A DNA stretch of 64,000 nucleotides from Fasciola hepatica (lineage: Eukaryota > Platyhelminthes > Trematoda > Plagiorchiida > Fasciolidae): NCBI GenBank assembly GCA_948099385.1, contig CANUEZ040000206.1, positions 434,001-498,000 on the forward strand, in the 5' to 3' direction. Positions 1 through 10,461 of the stretch are shown here, piece by piece (positions within the stretch are counted from its first letter, which is position 1; each line of letters begins with the position of its first letter). The notes under the pieces were generated by a model. It did not search any database. It saw nothing but the letters and a program-made list of their open reading frames with translations, and was not told where the DNA came from. Position numbers and translations under genes: made by a program.

Positions 1-2242
1 CTCGTCTTCTGACTTGTACACTCCGATGATCTTCTATAATCACTAGGATCTAATTTGAATCGTCTCGATTGTGAATGGATACTGTTGATTGAAGAGGCGA
101 CAAATGAATGAGAATTGTTATTTCTCGTAGTTATTCGTGTCTGGGTCACTGCTAACCCAACGAACAACGAGTTTGCATTTGCAAGCGCTCATCTCATATT
201 CATAGTCAGTAAGTAGTATGTGAACGTGTGTGTGGACGACATTTTCGAGGAAGCACACGACCGGTTTGGCGGTTGTTGCCGCTCATCAGCTATGCGTACT
301 CGGTACTCCTATGCCCACTCGTCTTCTGACTTGTACACTCCGATGATCTTCTATAATCACTAGGATCTAATTTGAATCGTCTCGATTGTGAATGGATACT
401 GTTGATTGAAGAGGCGACAAATGAATGCGAACTGTCATTTCTCGTAGTTATTCGTGTCTGGGTCACTGCTAACCCAACGAACAACGAGTTTGTATTTGCA
501 AGCGCTCATCTCATATTCATAGTCAGTAAGTAGTATGTGAACGTGTGTGTGGACGACATTTTCGAGGAAGCACACGACCGGTTTGGCGGTTGTTGCCGCT
601 CATCAGCTATGCGTACTCGGTACTCCTATGCCCACTCGTCTTCTGACTTGTACACTCCGATGATCTTTTATGTTCAATAGGATCTAATTTGAATCGTCTC
701 GATTGTGAATGGATACTGTTGATTGAAGAGGCGACAAATGAATGAGAATTGTCATTTCTCGTAGTTATTCGTGTCTGGGTCACTGCTAACCCAACGAACA
801 ACGAGTTTGTATTTGCAAGCGCTCATCTCATATTCATAGTCAGTAAGTAGTATGTGAACGTGTGTGTGGACGACATTTTCGAGGAAGCACACGACCGGTT
901 TGGCGGTTGTTGCCGCTCATCAGCTATGCGTACTCGGTACTCCTATGCCCACTCGTCTTCTGACTTGTACACTCCGATGATCTTCTATAATCACTAGGAT
1001 CTAATTTGAATCGTCTCGATTGTGAATGGATACTGTTGATTGAAGAGGCGACAAATGAATGAGAATTGTCATTTCTCGTAGTTATTCGTGTCTGGGTCAC
1101 TGGAAACCCAACGAACAACGAGTTTGCATTTGCAAGCGCTCATCTCATATTCATAGTCAGTAAGTAGTATGTGAACGTGTGTGTGGACGACATTTTCGAG
1201 GAAGCACACGACCGGTTTGGCGGTTGTTGCCGCTCATCAGCTATGCGTACTCGGTACTCCTATGCCCACTCGTCTTCTGACTTGTACACTCCGATGATCT
1301 TCTATAATCACTAGGATCTAATTTGAATCGTCCCGATTGTGAATGGATACTGTTGATTGAAGAGGCGACAAATGAATGAGAATTGTCATTTCTCGTAGTT
1401 ATTCGTGTCTGGGTCACTGCTAACCCAACGAACAACGAGTTTGCGTTTGCAAGCGCTCATCTCATATTCATAGTCAGTAAGTAGTATGTGAACGTGTGTG
1501 TGGACGACATTTTCGAGGAAGCACACGACCGGTTTGGCGGTTGTTGCCGCTCATCAGCTATGCGTACTCGGTACTCCTATGCCCACTCGTCTTCTGACTT
1601 GTACACTCCGATGATCTTCTATAATCACTAGGATCTAATTTGAATCGTCTCGGTTGTGAATGGATACTGTTGATTGAAGAGGCGACAAATGAATGAGAAT
1701 TGTCATTTCTCGAAGTTATTCGTGTCTGGGTCACTGCTAACCCAACGAACAACGAGTTTGCATTTGCAAGCGCTCATCTCATATTCATAGTCAGTAAGTA
1801 GTATGTGAACGTGTGTGTGGACGACATTTTCGAGGAAGCACACGACCGGTTTGGCGGTTGTTGCCGCTCATCAGCTATGCGTACTCGGTACTCCTATGCC
1901 CACTCGTCTTCTGACTTGTACACTCCGATGATCTTCTATAATCACTAGGATCTAATTTGAATCGTCTCGATTGTGAATGGATACTGTTGATTGAAGAGGC
2001 GACAAATGAATGAGAATTGTCATTTCTCGTAGTTATTCGTGTCTGGGTCACTGCTAACCCAACGAACAACGAGTTTGCATTTGCAAGCGCTCATCTCATA
2101 TTCATAGTCAGTAAGTAGTATGTGAACGTGTGTGTAGACGACATTTTCGAGGAAGCACACGACCGGTTTGGCGGTTGTTGCCGCCCATCAGCTATGCGTA
2201 CTCGGTACTCCTATGCCCACTCGTCTTCTGACTTGTACACTC

Positions 2243-2263
2243 CGATGATCTTCTATAATCACT
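2243..2263. other. Variant block 1 of the reference monomer (positions 24-44)
   Basis: This is the most variable part of the monomer and the main subtype marker. Type A carries CTTCTATAATCACT. Type B carries CTTTTATGTTCAAT and differs from A at four sites. Type C carries CGTGACC followed by TTCATT or TATATT and then GTTCAAT. Type D is A with GAACTTC. Rarer forms have CTTCTGGAATC, CTTCTAAAATC, CTTTTGTGTTC or TTATGATCAAT. The changes move together as blocks, which points to exchange between monomers rather than independent point mutation. Confidence 0.85.
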
Positions 2264-2276
2264 AGGATCTAATTTG

Positions 2277-2289
2277 AATCGTCTCGATT
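2277..2289. other. Short dyad AATCG-TCT-CGATT in the monomer
   Basis: A perfect 5-bp inverted repeat with a 3-bp spacer at monomer positions 58-70. It is kept in most copies. In a common variant position 69 is G, giving CTCGAG, which breaks the outer pairing. It could be a protein-binding site or simply chance. The sequence alone gives no evidence of function. Confidence 0.4.
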
Positions 2290-2375
2290 GTGAATGGATA
2301 CTGTTGATTGAAGAGGCGACAAATGAATGAGAATTGTCATTTCTCGTAGTTATTCGTGTCTGGGTCACTGCTAAC

Positions 2376-2383
2376 CCAACGAA
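2376..2383 (-). other. TTCGTTGG, resembling the first half of a CENP-B box
   Basis: On the minus strand the monomer reads TTCGTTGG at monomer positions 164 to 157. This equals the first part of the mammalian CENP-B box, YTTCGTTGGAARCGGGA. The required CGGG half is absent: the next bases are GTTAGCAG or variants. It is therefore not a functional CENP-B box by the known consensus, and the match may be chance. It is recorded because it lies in a strongly conserved segment. Confidence 0.25.
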
Positions 2384-2391
2384 CAACGAGT

Positions 2392-2403
2392 TTGCATTTG
2401 CAA
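2392..2403. other. Dyad TTGCA-TT-TGCAA in the monomer
   Basis: A 12-bp near-palindrome at monomer positions 173-184 that also reads as a direct repeat of TTTGCA. It is directly followed by the palindrome AGCGCT. A common variant (C to T at 176) breaks the dyad, so strict conservation is not required. It lies inside the segment that is otherwise nearly invariant. Confidence 0.4.
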
Positions 2404-2443
2404 GCGCTCATCTCATATTCATAGTCAGTAAGTAGTATGTGAA

Positions 2444-2454
2444 CGTGTGTGTGG
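2444..2454. other. Short GT tract (CGTGTGTGTGG) in the monomer
   Basis: A four-unit GT run at monomer positions 225-235. It is the site of three of the four length changes in the window, each the loss of one GT unit (near 22099, 50944 and 58550). This behaviour fits replication slippage. Confidence 0.7.
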
Positions 2455-2464
2455 ACGACATTTT

Positions 2465-2478
2465 CGAGGAAGCACACG
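2465..2478. other. Variant block 2 of the reference monomer (positions 246-259)
   Basis: Here the common form reads CGAGGAAGCACACG. An alternative form reads GGATGAAACCCATG and differs at five sites within 13 bp. Intermediates with CGATGAAACCC or CAATGAAACCC also occur. The alternative form is seen only from about 36.7 kb onward: near 36700, 41773, 42407, 51595, 52546, 53497, 54448, 58253, 59203, 59834, 60468, 61419 and 63004. Simpler variants (GAGGAATCAC, GAGGGAGCAC, GTGGAAGCAC) also affect this block. Confidence 0.8.
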
Positions 2479-5400
2479 ACCGGTTTGGCGGTTGTTGCCG
2501 CTCATCAGCTATGCGTACTCGGTACTCCTATGCCCACTCGTCTTCTGACTTGTACACTCCGATGATCTTCTATAATCACTAGGATCTAATTTGAATCGTC
2601 TCGATTGTGAATGGATACTGTTGATTGAAGAGGCGACAAATGAATGAGAATTGTTATTTCTCGTAGTTATTCGTGTCTGGGTCACTGCTAACCCAACGAA
2701 CAACGAGTTTGCATTTGCAAGCGCTCATCTCATATTCATAGTCAGTAAGTAGTATGTGAACGTGTGTGTGGACGACATTTTCGAGGAAGCACACGACCGG
2801 TTTGGCGGTTGTTGCCGCTCATCAGCTATGCGTACTCGGTACTCCTATGCCCACTCGTCTTCTGACTTGTACACTCCGATGATCTTCTATAATCACTAGG
2901 ATCTAATTTGAATCGTCTCGATTGTGAATGGATACTGTTGATTGAAGAGGCGACAAATGAATGAGAATTGTCATTTCTCGTAGTTATTCGTGTCTGGGTC
3001 ACTGCTAACCCAACGAACAACGAGTTTGTATTTGCAAGCGCTCATCTCATATTCATAGTCAGTAAGTAGTATGTGAACGTGTGTGTGGACGACATTTTCG
3101 AGGAAGCACACGACCGGTTTGGCGGTTGTTGCCGCTCATCAGCTATGCGTACTCGGTACTCCTATGCCCACTCGTCTTCTGACTTGTACACTCCGATAAT
3201 CTTCTATAATCACTAGGATCTAATTTGAATCGTCTCGATTGTGAATGGATACTGTTGATTGAAGAGGCGACAAATGAATGAGAATTGTCATTTCTCGTAG
3301 TTATTCGTGTCTGGGTCACTGGAAACCCAACGAACAACGAGTTTGCATTTGCAAGCGCTCATCTCATATTCATAGTCAGTAAGTAGTATGTGAACGTGTG
3401 TGTGGACGACATTTTCGAGGAAGCACACGACCGGTTTGGCGGTTGTTGCCGCTCATCAGCTATGCGTACTCGGTACTCCTATGCCCACTCGTCTTCTGAC
3501 TTGTACACTCCGATGATCTTTTATGTTCAATAGGATATAATTTGAATCGTCTCGATTGTGAATGGATACTGTTGATTGAAGAGGCGACAAATGAATGAGA
3601 ATTCTCATTTCTCGTAGTTATTCGTGTCTGGGTCACTGCTAACCCAACGAACAACGAGTTTGCATTTGCAAGCGCTCATCTCATATTCATAGTCAGTAAG
3701 TAGTATGTGAACGTGTGTGTGGACGACATTTTCGAGGAAGCACACGACCGGTTTGGCGGTTGTTGCCGCTCATCAGCTATGCGTACTCGGTACTCCTATG
3801 CCCACTCGTCTTCTGACTTGTACACTCCGATGATCTTCTATAATCACTAGGATCTAATTTGAATCGTCCCGATTGTGAATGGATACTGTTGATTGAAGAG
3901 GCGACAAATGAATGAGAATTGTCATTTCTCGTAGTTATTCGTGTCTGGGTCACTGCTAACCCAACGAACAACGAGTTTGCATTTGCAAGCGCTCATCTCA
4001 TATTCATAGTCAGTAAGTAGTATGTGAACGTGTGTGTGGATGACATTTTCGAGGAAGCACACGACCGGTTTGGCGGTTGTTGCCGCTCATCTGCTATGCG
4101 TACTCGGTACTCCTATGCCCACTCGTCTTCTGACTTGTACACTCCGATGATCTTCTATAATCACTAGGATCTAATTTGAATCGTCTCGATTGTGGATGGA
4201 TACTGTTGATTGAAGAGGCGACAAATGAATGGGAACTGTCATTTCTCGTAGTTATTCGTGTCTGGGTCACTGCTAACCCAACGAAAAACGAGTTTGCATT
4301 TGCAAGCGCTCATCTCATATTCATAGTCAGTAAGTAGTATGTGAACGTGTGTGTGGACGACAGTTTCGAGGAAGCACACGACCGGTTTGGCGGTTGTTGC
4401 CGTTCATCAGCTATGCGTACTCGGTACTCCTATGCCCACTCGTCTTCTGACTTGTACACTCCCGTGACCTATATTGTTCAATAGGATCTAATTTGAATCG
4501 TCTCGATTGTGAATGGATACTGTTGATTGAAGAGGCGACAAATGAATGAGAATTGTCATTTCTCGTAGTTATTCGTGTCTGGGTCACTGCTAACCCAACG
4601 AACAACGAGTTTGCATTTGCAAGCGCTCATCTCATATTCATAGTCAGTAAGTAGTATGTGAACGTGTGTGTGGACGACATTTTCGAGGAAGCACACGACC
4701 GGTTTGGCGGTTGTTGCCGCTCATCAGCTAGGCGTACTCGGTACTCCTATGCCCACTCGTCTTCTGACTTGTACACTCCGATGATCTTCTATAATCACTA
4801 GGATCTAATTTGAATCGTCTCGATTGTGAATGGATACTGTTGATTGAAGAGGCGACAAATGAATGAGAATTGTCATTTCTCGTAGTTATTCGTGTCTGGG
4901 TCACTGCTAACCCAACGAACAACGAGTTTGCATTTGCAAGCGCTCATCTCATATTCATAGTCAGTAAGTAGTATGTGAACGTGTGTGTGGACGACATTTT
5001 CGAGGAAGCACACGACCGGTTTGGCGGTTGTTGCCGCTCATCAGCTATGCGTACTCGGTACTCCTATGCCCACTCGTCTTCTGACTTGTACACTCCGATG
5101 ATCTTCTATAATCACTAGGATCTAATTTGAATCGTCTCGATTGTGAATGGATACTGTTGATTGAAGAGGCGACAAATGAATGAGAATTGTTATTTCTCGT
5201 AGTTATTCGTGTCTGGGTCACTGTTAACCCAACGAACAACGAGTTTGCATTTGCAAGCGCTCATCTCATATTCATAGTCAGTAAGTAGTATGTGAACGTG
5301 TGTGTGGACGACATTTTCGAGGAAGCACACGACCGGTTTGGCGGTTGTTGCCGCTCATCAGCTATGCGTACTCGGTACTCCTATGCCCACTCGTCTTCTG

Positions 5401-7291
5401 ACTTGTACACTCCGATGGTCTTCTATAATCACTAGGATCTAATTTGAATCGTCTCGATTGTGAATGGATACTGTTGATTGAAGAGGCGACAAATGAATGA
5501 GAATTGTCATTTCTCGTAGTTATTCGTGTCTGGGTCACTGCTAACCCAACGAACAACGAGTTTGCATTTGCAAGCGCTCATCTCATATTCATAGTCAGTA
5601 AGTAGTATGTGGACGTGTGTGTGGACGACATTTTCGAGGAAGCACACGACCGGTTTGGCGGTTGTTGCCGCTCATCAGCTATGCGTACTCGGTAATCCTA
5701 TGCCCACTCGTCTTCTGACTTGTACACTCCGATGATCTTCTATAATCACTAGGATCTAATTTGAATCGTCTCGATTGTGAATGGATACTGTTGATTGAAG
5801 AGGCGACAAATGAATGAGAATTGTCCTTTCTCGTAGTTATTCGTGTCTGGGTCACTGGAAACCCAACGAACAACGAGTTTGCATTTGCAAGCGCTCATCT
5901 CATATTCATAGTCAGTAAGTAGTATGTGAACGTGTGTGTGGACGACATTTTCGAGGAAGCACACGACCGGTTTGGCGGTTGTTGCCGCTCATCAGCTATG
6001 CGTACTCGGTACTCCTATGCCCACTCGTCTACTGACTTGTACACTCCGATGATCTTCTATAATCACTAGGATCTAATTTGAATCGTCTCGATTGTGAATG
6101 GATACTGTTGATTGAAGAGGCGACAAATGAATGAGAATTGTCATTTCTCGTAGTTATTCGTGTCTGGGTCACTGGAAACCCAACGAACAACGAGTTTGCA
6201 TTTGCAAGCGCTCATCTCATATTCATAGTCAGTAAGTAGTATGTGAACGTGTGTGTGGACGACATTTTCGAGGAAGCACACGACCGGTTTGGCGGTTGTT
6301 GCCGCTCATCAGCTATGCGTACTCGGTACTCCTATGCCCACTCGTCTTCTGACTTGTACACTCCGATGATCTTCTATAATCACTAGGATCTAATTTGAAT
6401 CGTCTCGATTGTGAATGGATACTGTTGATTGAAGAGGCGACAAATGAATGAGAATTGTTATTTCTCGTAGTTATTCGTGTCTGGGTCACTGCTAACCCAA
6501 CGAACAACGAGTTTGCATTTGCAAGCGCTCATCTCATATTCATAGTCAGTAAGTAGTATGTGAACGTGTGTGTGGACGACATTTTCGAGGAAGCACACGA
6601 CCGGTTTGGCGGTTGTTGCCGCTCATCAGCTATGCGTACTCGGTACTCCTATGCCCACTCGTCTTCTGACTTGTACACTCCGATGATCTTCTATAATCAC
6701 TAGGATCTAATTTGAATCGTCTCGATTGTGAATGGATACTGTTGATTGAAGAGGCGACAAATGAATGAGAATTGTCATTTCTCGTAGTTATTCGTGTCTG
6801 GGTCACTGGAAACCCAACGAACAACGAGTTTGCATTTGCAAGCGCTCATCTCATATTCATAGTCAGTAAGTAGTATGTGAACGTGTGTGTGGACGACATT
6901 TTCGAGGAAGCACACGACCGGTTTGGCGGTTGTTGCCGCTCATCAGCTATGCGTACTCGGTACTCCTATGCCCACTCGTCTTCTGACTTGTACACTCCGA
7001 TGATCTTCTATAATCACTAGGATCTAATTTGAATCGTCCCGATTGTGAATGGATACTGTTGATTGAAGAGGCGACAAATGAATGAGAATTGTCATTTCTC
7101 GTAGTTATTCGTGTCTGGGTCACTGCTAACCCAACGAACAACGAGTTTGCATTTGCAAGCGCTCATCTCATATTCATAGTCAGTAAGTAGTATGTGAACG
7201 TGTGTGTGGACGACATTTTCGAGGAAGCACACGACCGGTTTGGCGGTTGTTGCCGCTCATCAGCTATGCGTACTCGGTACTCCTATGCCCA

Positions 7292-10200
7292 CTCGTCTTC
7301 TGACTTGTACACTCCGATGATCTTTTATGTTCAATAGGATCTAATTTGAATCGTCTCGATTGTGAATGGATACTGTTGATTGAAGAGGCGACAAATGAAT
7401 GAGAATTGTTATTTCTCGTAGTTATTCGTGTCTGGGTCACTGCTAACCCAACGAACAACGAGTTTGTATTTGCAAGCGCTCATCTCATATACATAGTCAG
7501 TAAGTAGTATGTGAACGTGTGTGTGGACGACATTTTCGAGGAAGCACACGACCGGTTTGGCGGTTGTTGCCGCTCATCAGCTATGCGTACTCGGTACTCC
7601 TATGCCCACTCGTCTTCTGACTTGTACACTCCCGTGACCTTCATTGTTCAATAGGATCTAATTTGAATCGTCTCGATTGTGAATGGATACTGTTGATTGA
7701 AGAGGCGACAAATGAATGAGAATTGTCATTTCTCGTAGTTATTCGTGTCTGGGTCACTGCTAACCCAACGAACAACGAGTTTGCATTTGAAAGCGCGCAT
7801 CTCATATTCATAGTCAGTAAGTAGTATGTGAACGTGTGTGTGGACGACATTTTCGAGGAAGCACACGACCGGTTTGGCGGTTGTTGCCGCTCATCAGCTA
7901 TGCGTACTCGATACTCCTATGCCCACTCGTCTTCTGACTTGTACACTCCGATGATCTTCTATAATCACTAGGATCTAATTAGAATCGTCTCGATTGTGAA
8001 TGGATACTGTTGATTGAAGAGGCGACAAATGAATGAGAATTGTCATTTCTCGTAGTTATTCGTGTCTGGGTCACTGCTAACCCAACGAACAACGAGTTTG
8101 TATTTGCAAGCGCTCATCTCATATTCATAGTCAGTAAGTAGTATGTGAACGTGTGTGTGGACGACATTTTCGAGGAAGCACAAGACCGGTTTGGCGGTTG
8201 TTGCCGCTCATCAGCTAGGCGTACTCGGTACTCCTATGCCCACTCGTCTTCTGACTTGTACACTCCGATGATCTTCTATAATCACTAGGATCTAATTTGA
8301 ATCGTCTCGATTGTGAATGGATACTGTTGATTGAAGAGGCGACAAATGAATGAGAATTGTCATTTCTCGTAGTTATTCGTGTCTGGGTCACTGCTAACCC
8401 AACGAACAACGAGTTTGCATTTGCAAGCGCTCATCTCATATTCATAGTCAGTAAGTAGTATGTGAACGTGTGTGTGGACGACATTTTCGAGGAAGCACAC
8501 GACCGGTTTGGCGGTTGTTGCCGCTCATCAGCTAGGCGTACTCGGTACTCCTATGCCCACTCGTCTTCTGACATGTACACTCCGATGATCTTTTATGTTC
8601 AATAGGATCTAATTTGAATCGTCTCGATTGTGAATGGATACTGTTGATTGAAGAGGCGACAAATGAATGAGAATTGTTATTTCTCGTAGTTATTCGTGTC
8701 TGGGTCACTGCTAACCCAACGAACAACGAGTTTGTATTTGCAAGCGCTCATCTCATATTCATAGTCAGTAAGTAGTATGTGAACGTGTGTGTGGACGACA
8801 TTTTCGAGGAAGCACACGACCGGTTTGGCGGTTGTTGCCGCTCATCAGCTATGCGTACTCGGTACTCCTATGCCCACTCGTCTTCTGACTTGTACACTCC
8901 CGTGACCTTCATTGTTCAATAGGATCTAATTTGAATCGTCTCGATTGTGAATGGATACTGTTGATTGAAGAGGCGACAAATGAATGAGAATTGTCATTTC
9001 TCGTAGTTATTCGTGTCTGGGTCACTGCTAACACAACGAACAACGAGTTTGCATTTGAAAGCGCTCATCTCATATTCATAGTCAGTAAGTAGTATGTGAA
9101 CGTGTGTGTGGACGACATTTTCGAGGAAGCACACGACCGGTTTGGCGGTTGTTGCCGCTCATCAGCTATGCGTACTCGATACTCCTATGCCCACTCGTCT
9201 TCTGACTTGTACACTCCGATGATCTTCTATAATCACTAGGATCTAATTTGAATCGTCTCGATTGTGAATGGATACTGTTGATTGAAGAGGCGACAAATGA
9301 ATGAGAATTGTCATTTCTCGTAGTTATTCGTGTCTGGGTCACTGCTAACCCAACGAACAACGAGTTTGTATTTGCAAGCGCTCATCTCATATTCATAGTC
9401 AGTAAGTAGTATGTGAACGTGTGTGTGGACGACATTTTCGAGGAAGCACACGACCGGTTTGGCGGTTGTTGCCGCTCATCAGCTAGGCGTACTCGGTACT
9501 CCTATGCCCACTCGTCTTCTGACATGTACACTCCGATGATCTTTTATGTTCAATAGGATCTAATTTGAATTGTCTCGATTGTGAATGGATACTGTTGATT
9601 GAAGAGGCGACAAATGAATGAGAATTGTTATTTCTCGTAGTTATTCGTGTCTGGGTCACTGCTAACCCAACGAACAACGAGTTTGTATTTGCAAGCGCTC
9701 ATCTCATATTCATAGTCAGTAAGTAGTATGTGAACGTGTGTGTGGACGACATTTTCGAGGAAGCACATGACCGGTTTGGCGGTTGTTGCCGCTCATCAGC
9801 TATGCGTACTCGGTACTCCTATGCCCACTCGTCTTCTGACTTGTACACTCCCGTGACCTATATTGTTCAATAGGATCTAATTTGAATCGTCTCGATTGTG
9901 AATGGATACTGTTGATTGAAGAGGCGACAAATGAATGAGAATTGTCATTTCTCGTAGTTATTCGTGTCTGGGTCACTGCTAACCCAACGAACAACGAGTT
10001 TGCATTTGCAAGCGCTCATCTCATATTCATAGTCAGTAAGTAGTATGTGAACGTGTGTGTGGACGACATTTTCGAGGAAGCACACGACCGGTTTGGCGGT
10101 TGTTGCCGCTCATCAGCTATGCGTACTCGATACTCCTATGCCCACTCGTCTTCTGACTTGTACACTCCGATGATCTTCTATAATCACTAGGATCTAATTT

Positions 10201-10461
10201 GAATCGTCTCGATTGTGAATGGATACTGTTGATTGAAGAGGCGACAAATGAATGAGAATTGTCATTTCTCGTAGTTATTCGTGTCTGGGTCACTGCTAAC
10301 CCAACGAACAACGAGTTTGCATTTGCAAGCGCTCATCTCATATTCATAGTCAGTAAGTAGTATGTGAACGTGTGTGTGGACGACATTTTCGAGGAAGCAC
10401 ACGACCGGTTTGGCGGTTGTTGCCGCTCATCAGCTATGCGTACTCGGTACTCCTATGCCCA
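7292..10461. repeat. 951-bp trimer repeats (B-C-A), three copies
   Basis: Three groups of monomers in the order B, C, A start at 7292, 8560 and 9511. Each A member begins just after TACTCGATACTCC instead of TACTCGGTACTCC. The first group is followed by one extra A monomer (8243-8559). Copies two and three also share GACATGTACAC in their B monomers. The C members starting at 7609 and 8877 share GCATTTGAAAGCG, while the C member starting at 9828 has the TATATT form. The region is a decayed trimer higher-order repeat. Confidence 0.7.

Larger units (their letters stand above)
2220..2536. repeat. Reference monomer (type A)
   Basis: This copy is close to the array consensus and serves as the coordinate system for the other entries (monomer position 1 = base 2220). 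Variation is concentrated at positions 24-44, 69, 74, 95-97, 103, 115, 119, 127-128, 152-153, 176, 209, 246-258, around 272-275, 291 and 303. The stretches 131-150, 154-175, 177-208 and 210-245 are nearly invariant in all copies examined. The monomer contains an ACCGGT site, an AGCGCT site and 19 CpG dinucleotides. There is no poly(A) tail, terminal inverted repeat or internal RNA polymerase III box that would mark it as a transposon or tRNA derivative. Confidence 0.9.
1..7291. repeat. 5' mixed subarray (23 monomers)
   Basis: Mainly type A monomers with interspersed type B (from 635 and 3488) and one type C variant with TATATT (from 4439). A local marker is ACTGGAAACCC in place of ACTGCTAACCC, seen near 1101, 3320, 5856, 6173 and 6807. 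Another is CGTCCCGATTG, near 1330, 3865 and 7035. The monomer starting at 4122 has AACGAAAAACG instead of AACGAACAACG. The one starting at 6024 has GTCTACTGAC instead of GTCTTCTGAC. No strict higher-order period is evident, although the GGAAACCC and CCCGATTG variants tend to sit next to each other. Confidence 0.85.

Noticed and set aside
2376..2392. A functional mammalian-type CENP-B box
   Set aside because: Only the TTCGTTGG half is present. The essential CGGG half is missing in all variants seen (CTGCTAAC, CTGTTAAC and CTGGAAAC on the plus strand).
2390..2400. Octamer-like motif GTTTGCAT
   Set aside because: It matches ATTTGCAT at seven of eight positions, which is expected by chance in an AT-rich stretch. 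A common C to T variant destroys it.
2500..2520. Weak GCGG-TTGTTG-CCGC hairpin just before the CATCAGC segment as a terminator
   Set aside because: The stem is only four base pairs with no following T-run, and there is no gene for it to end.
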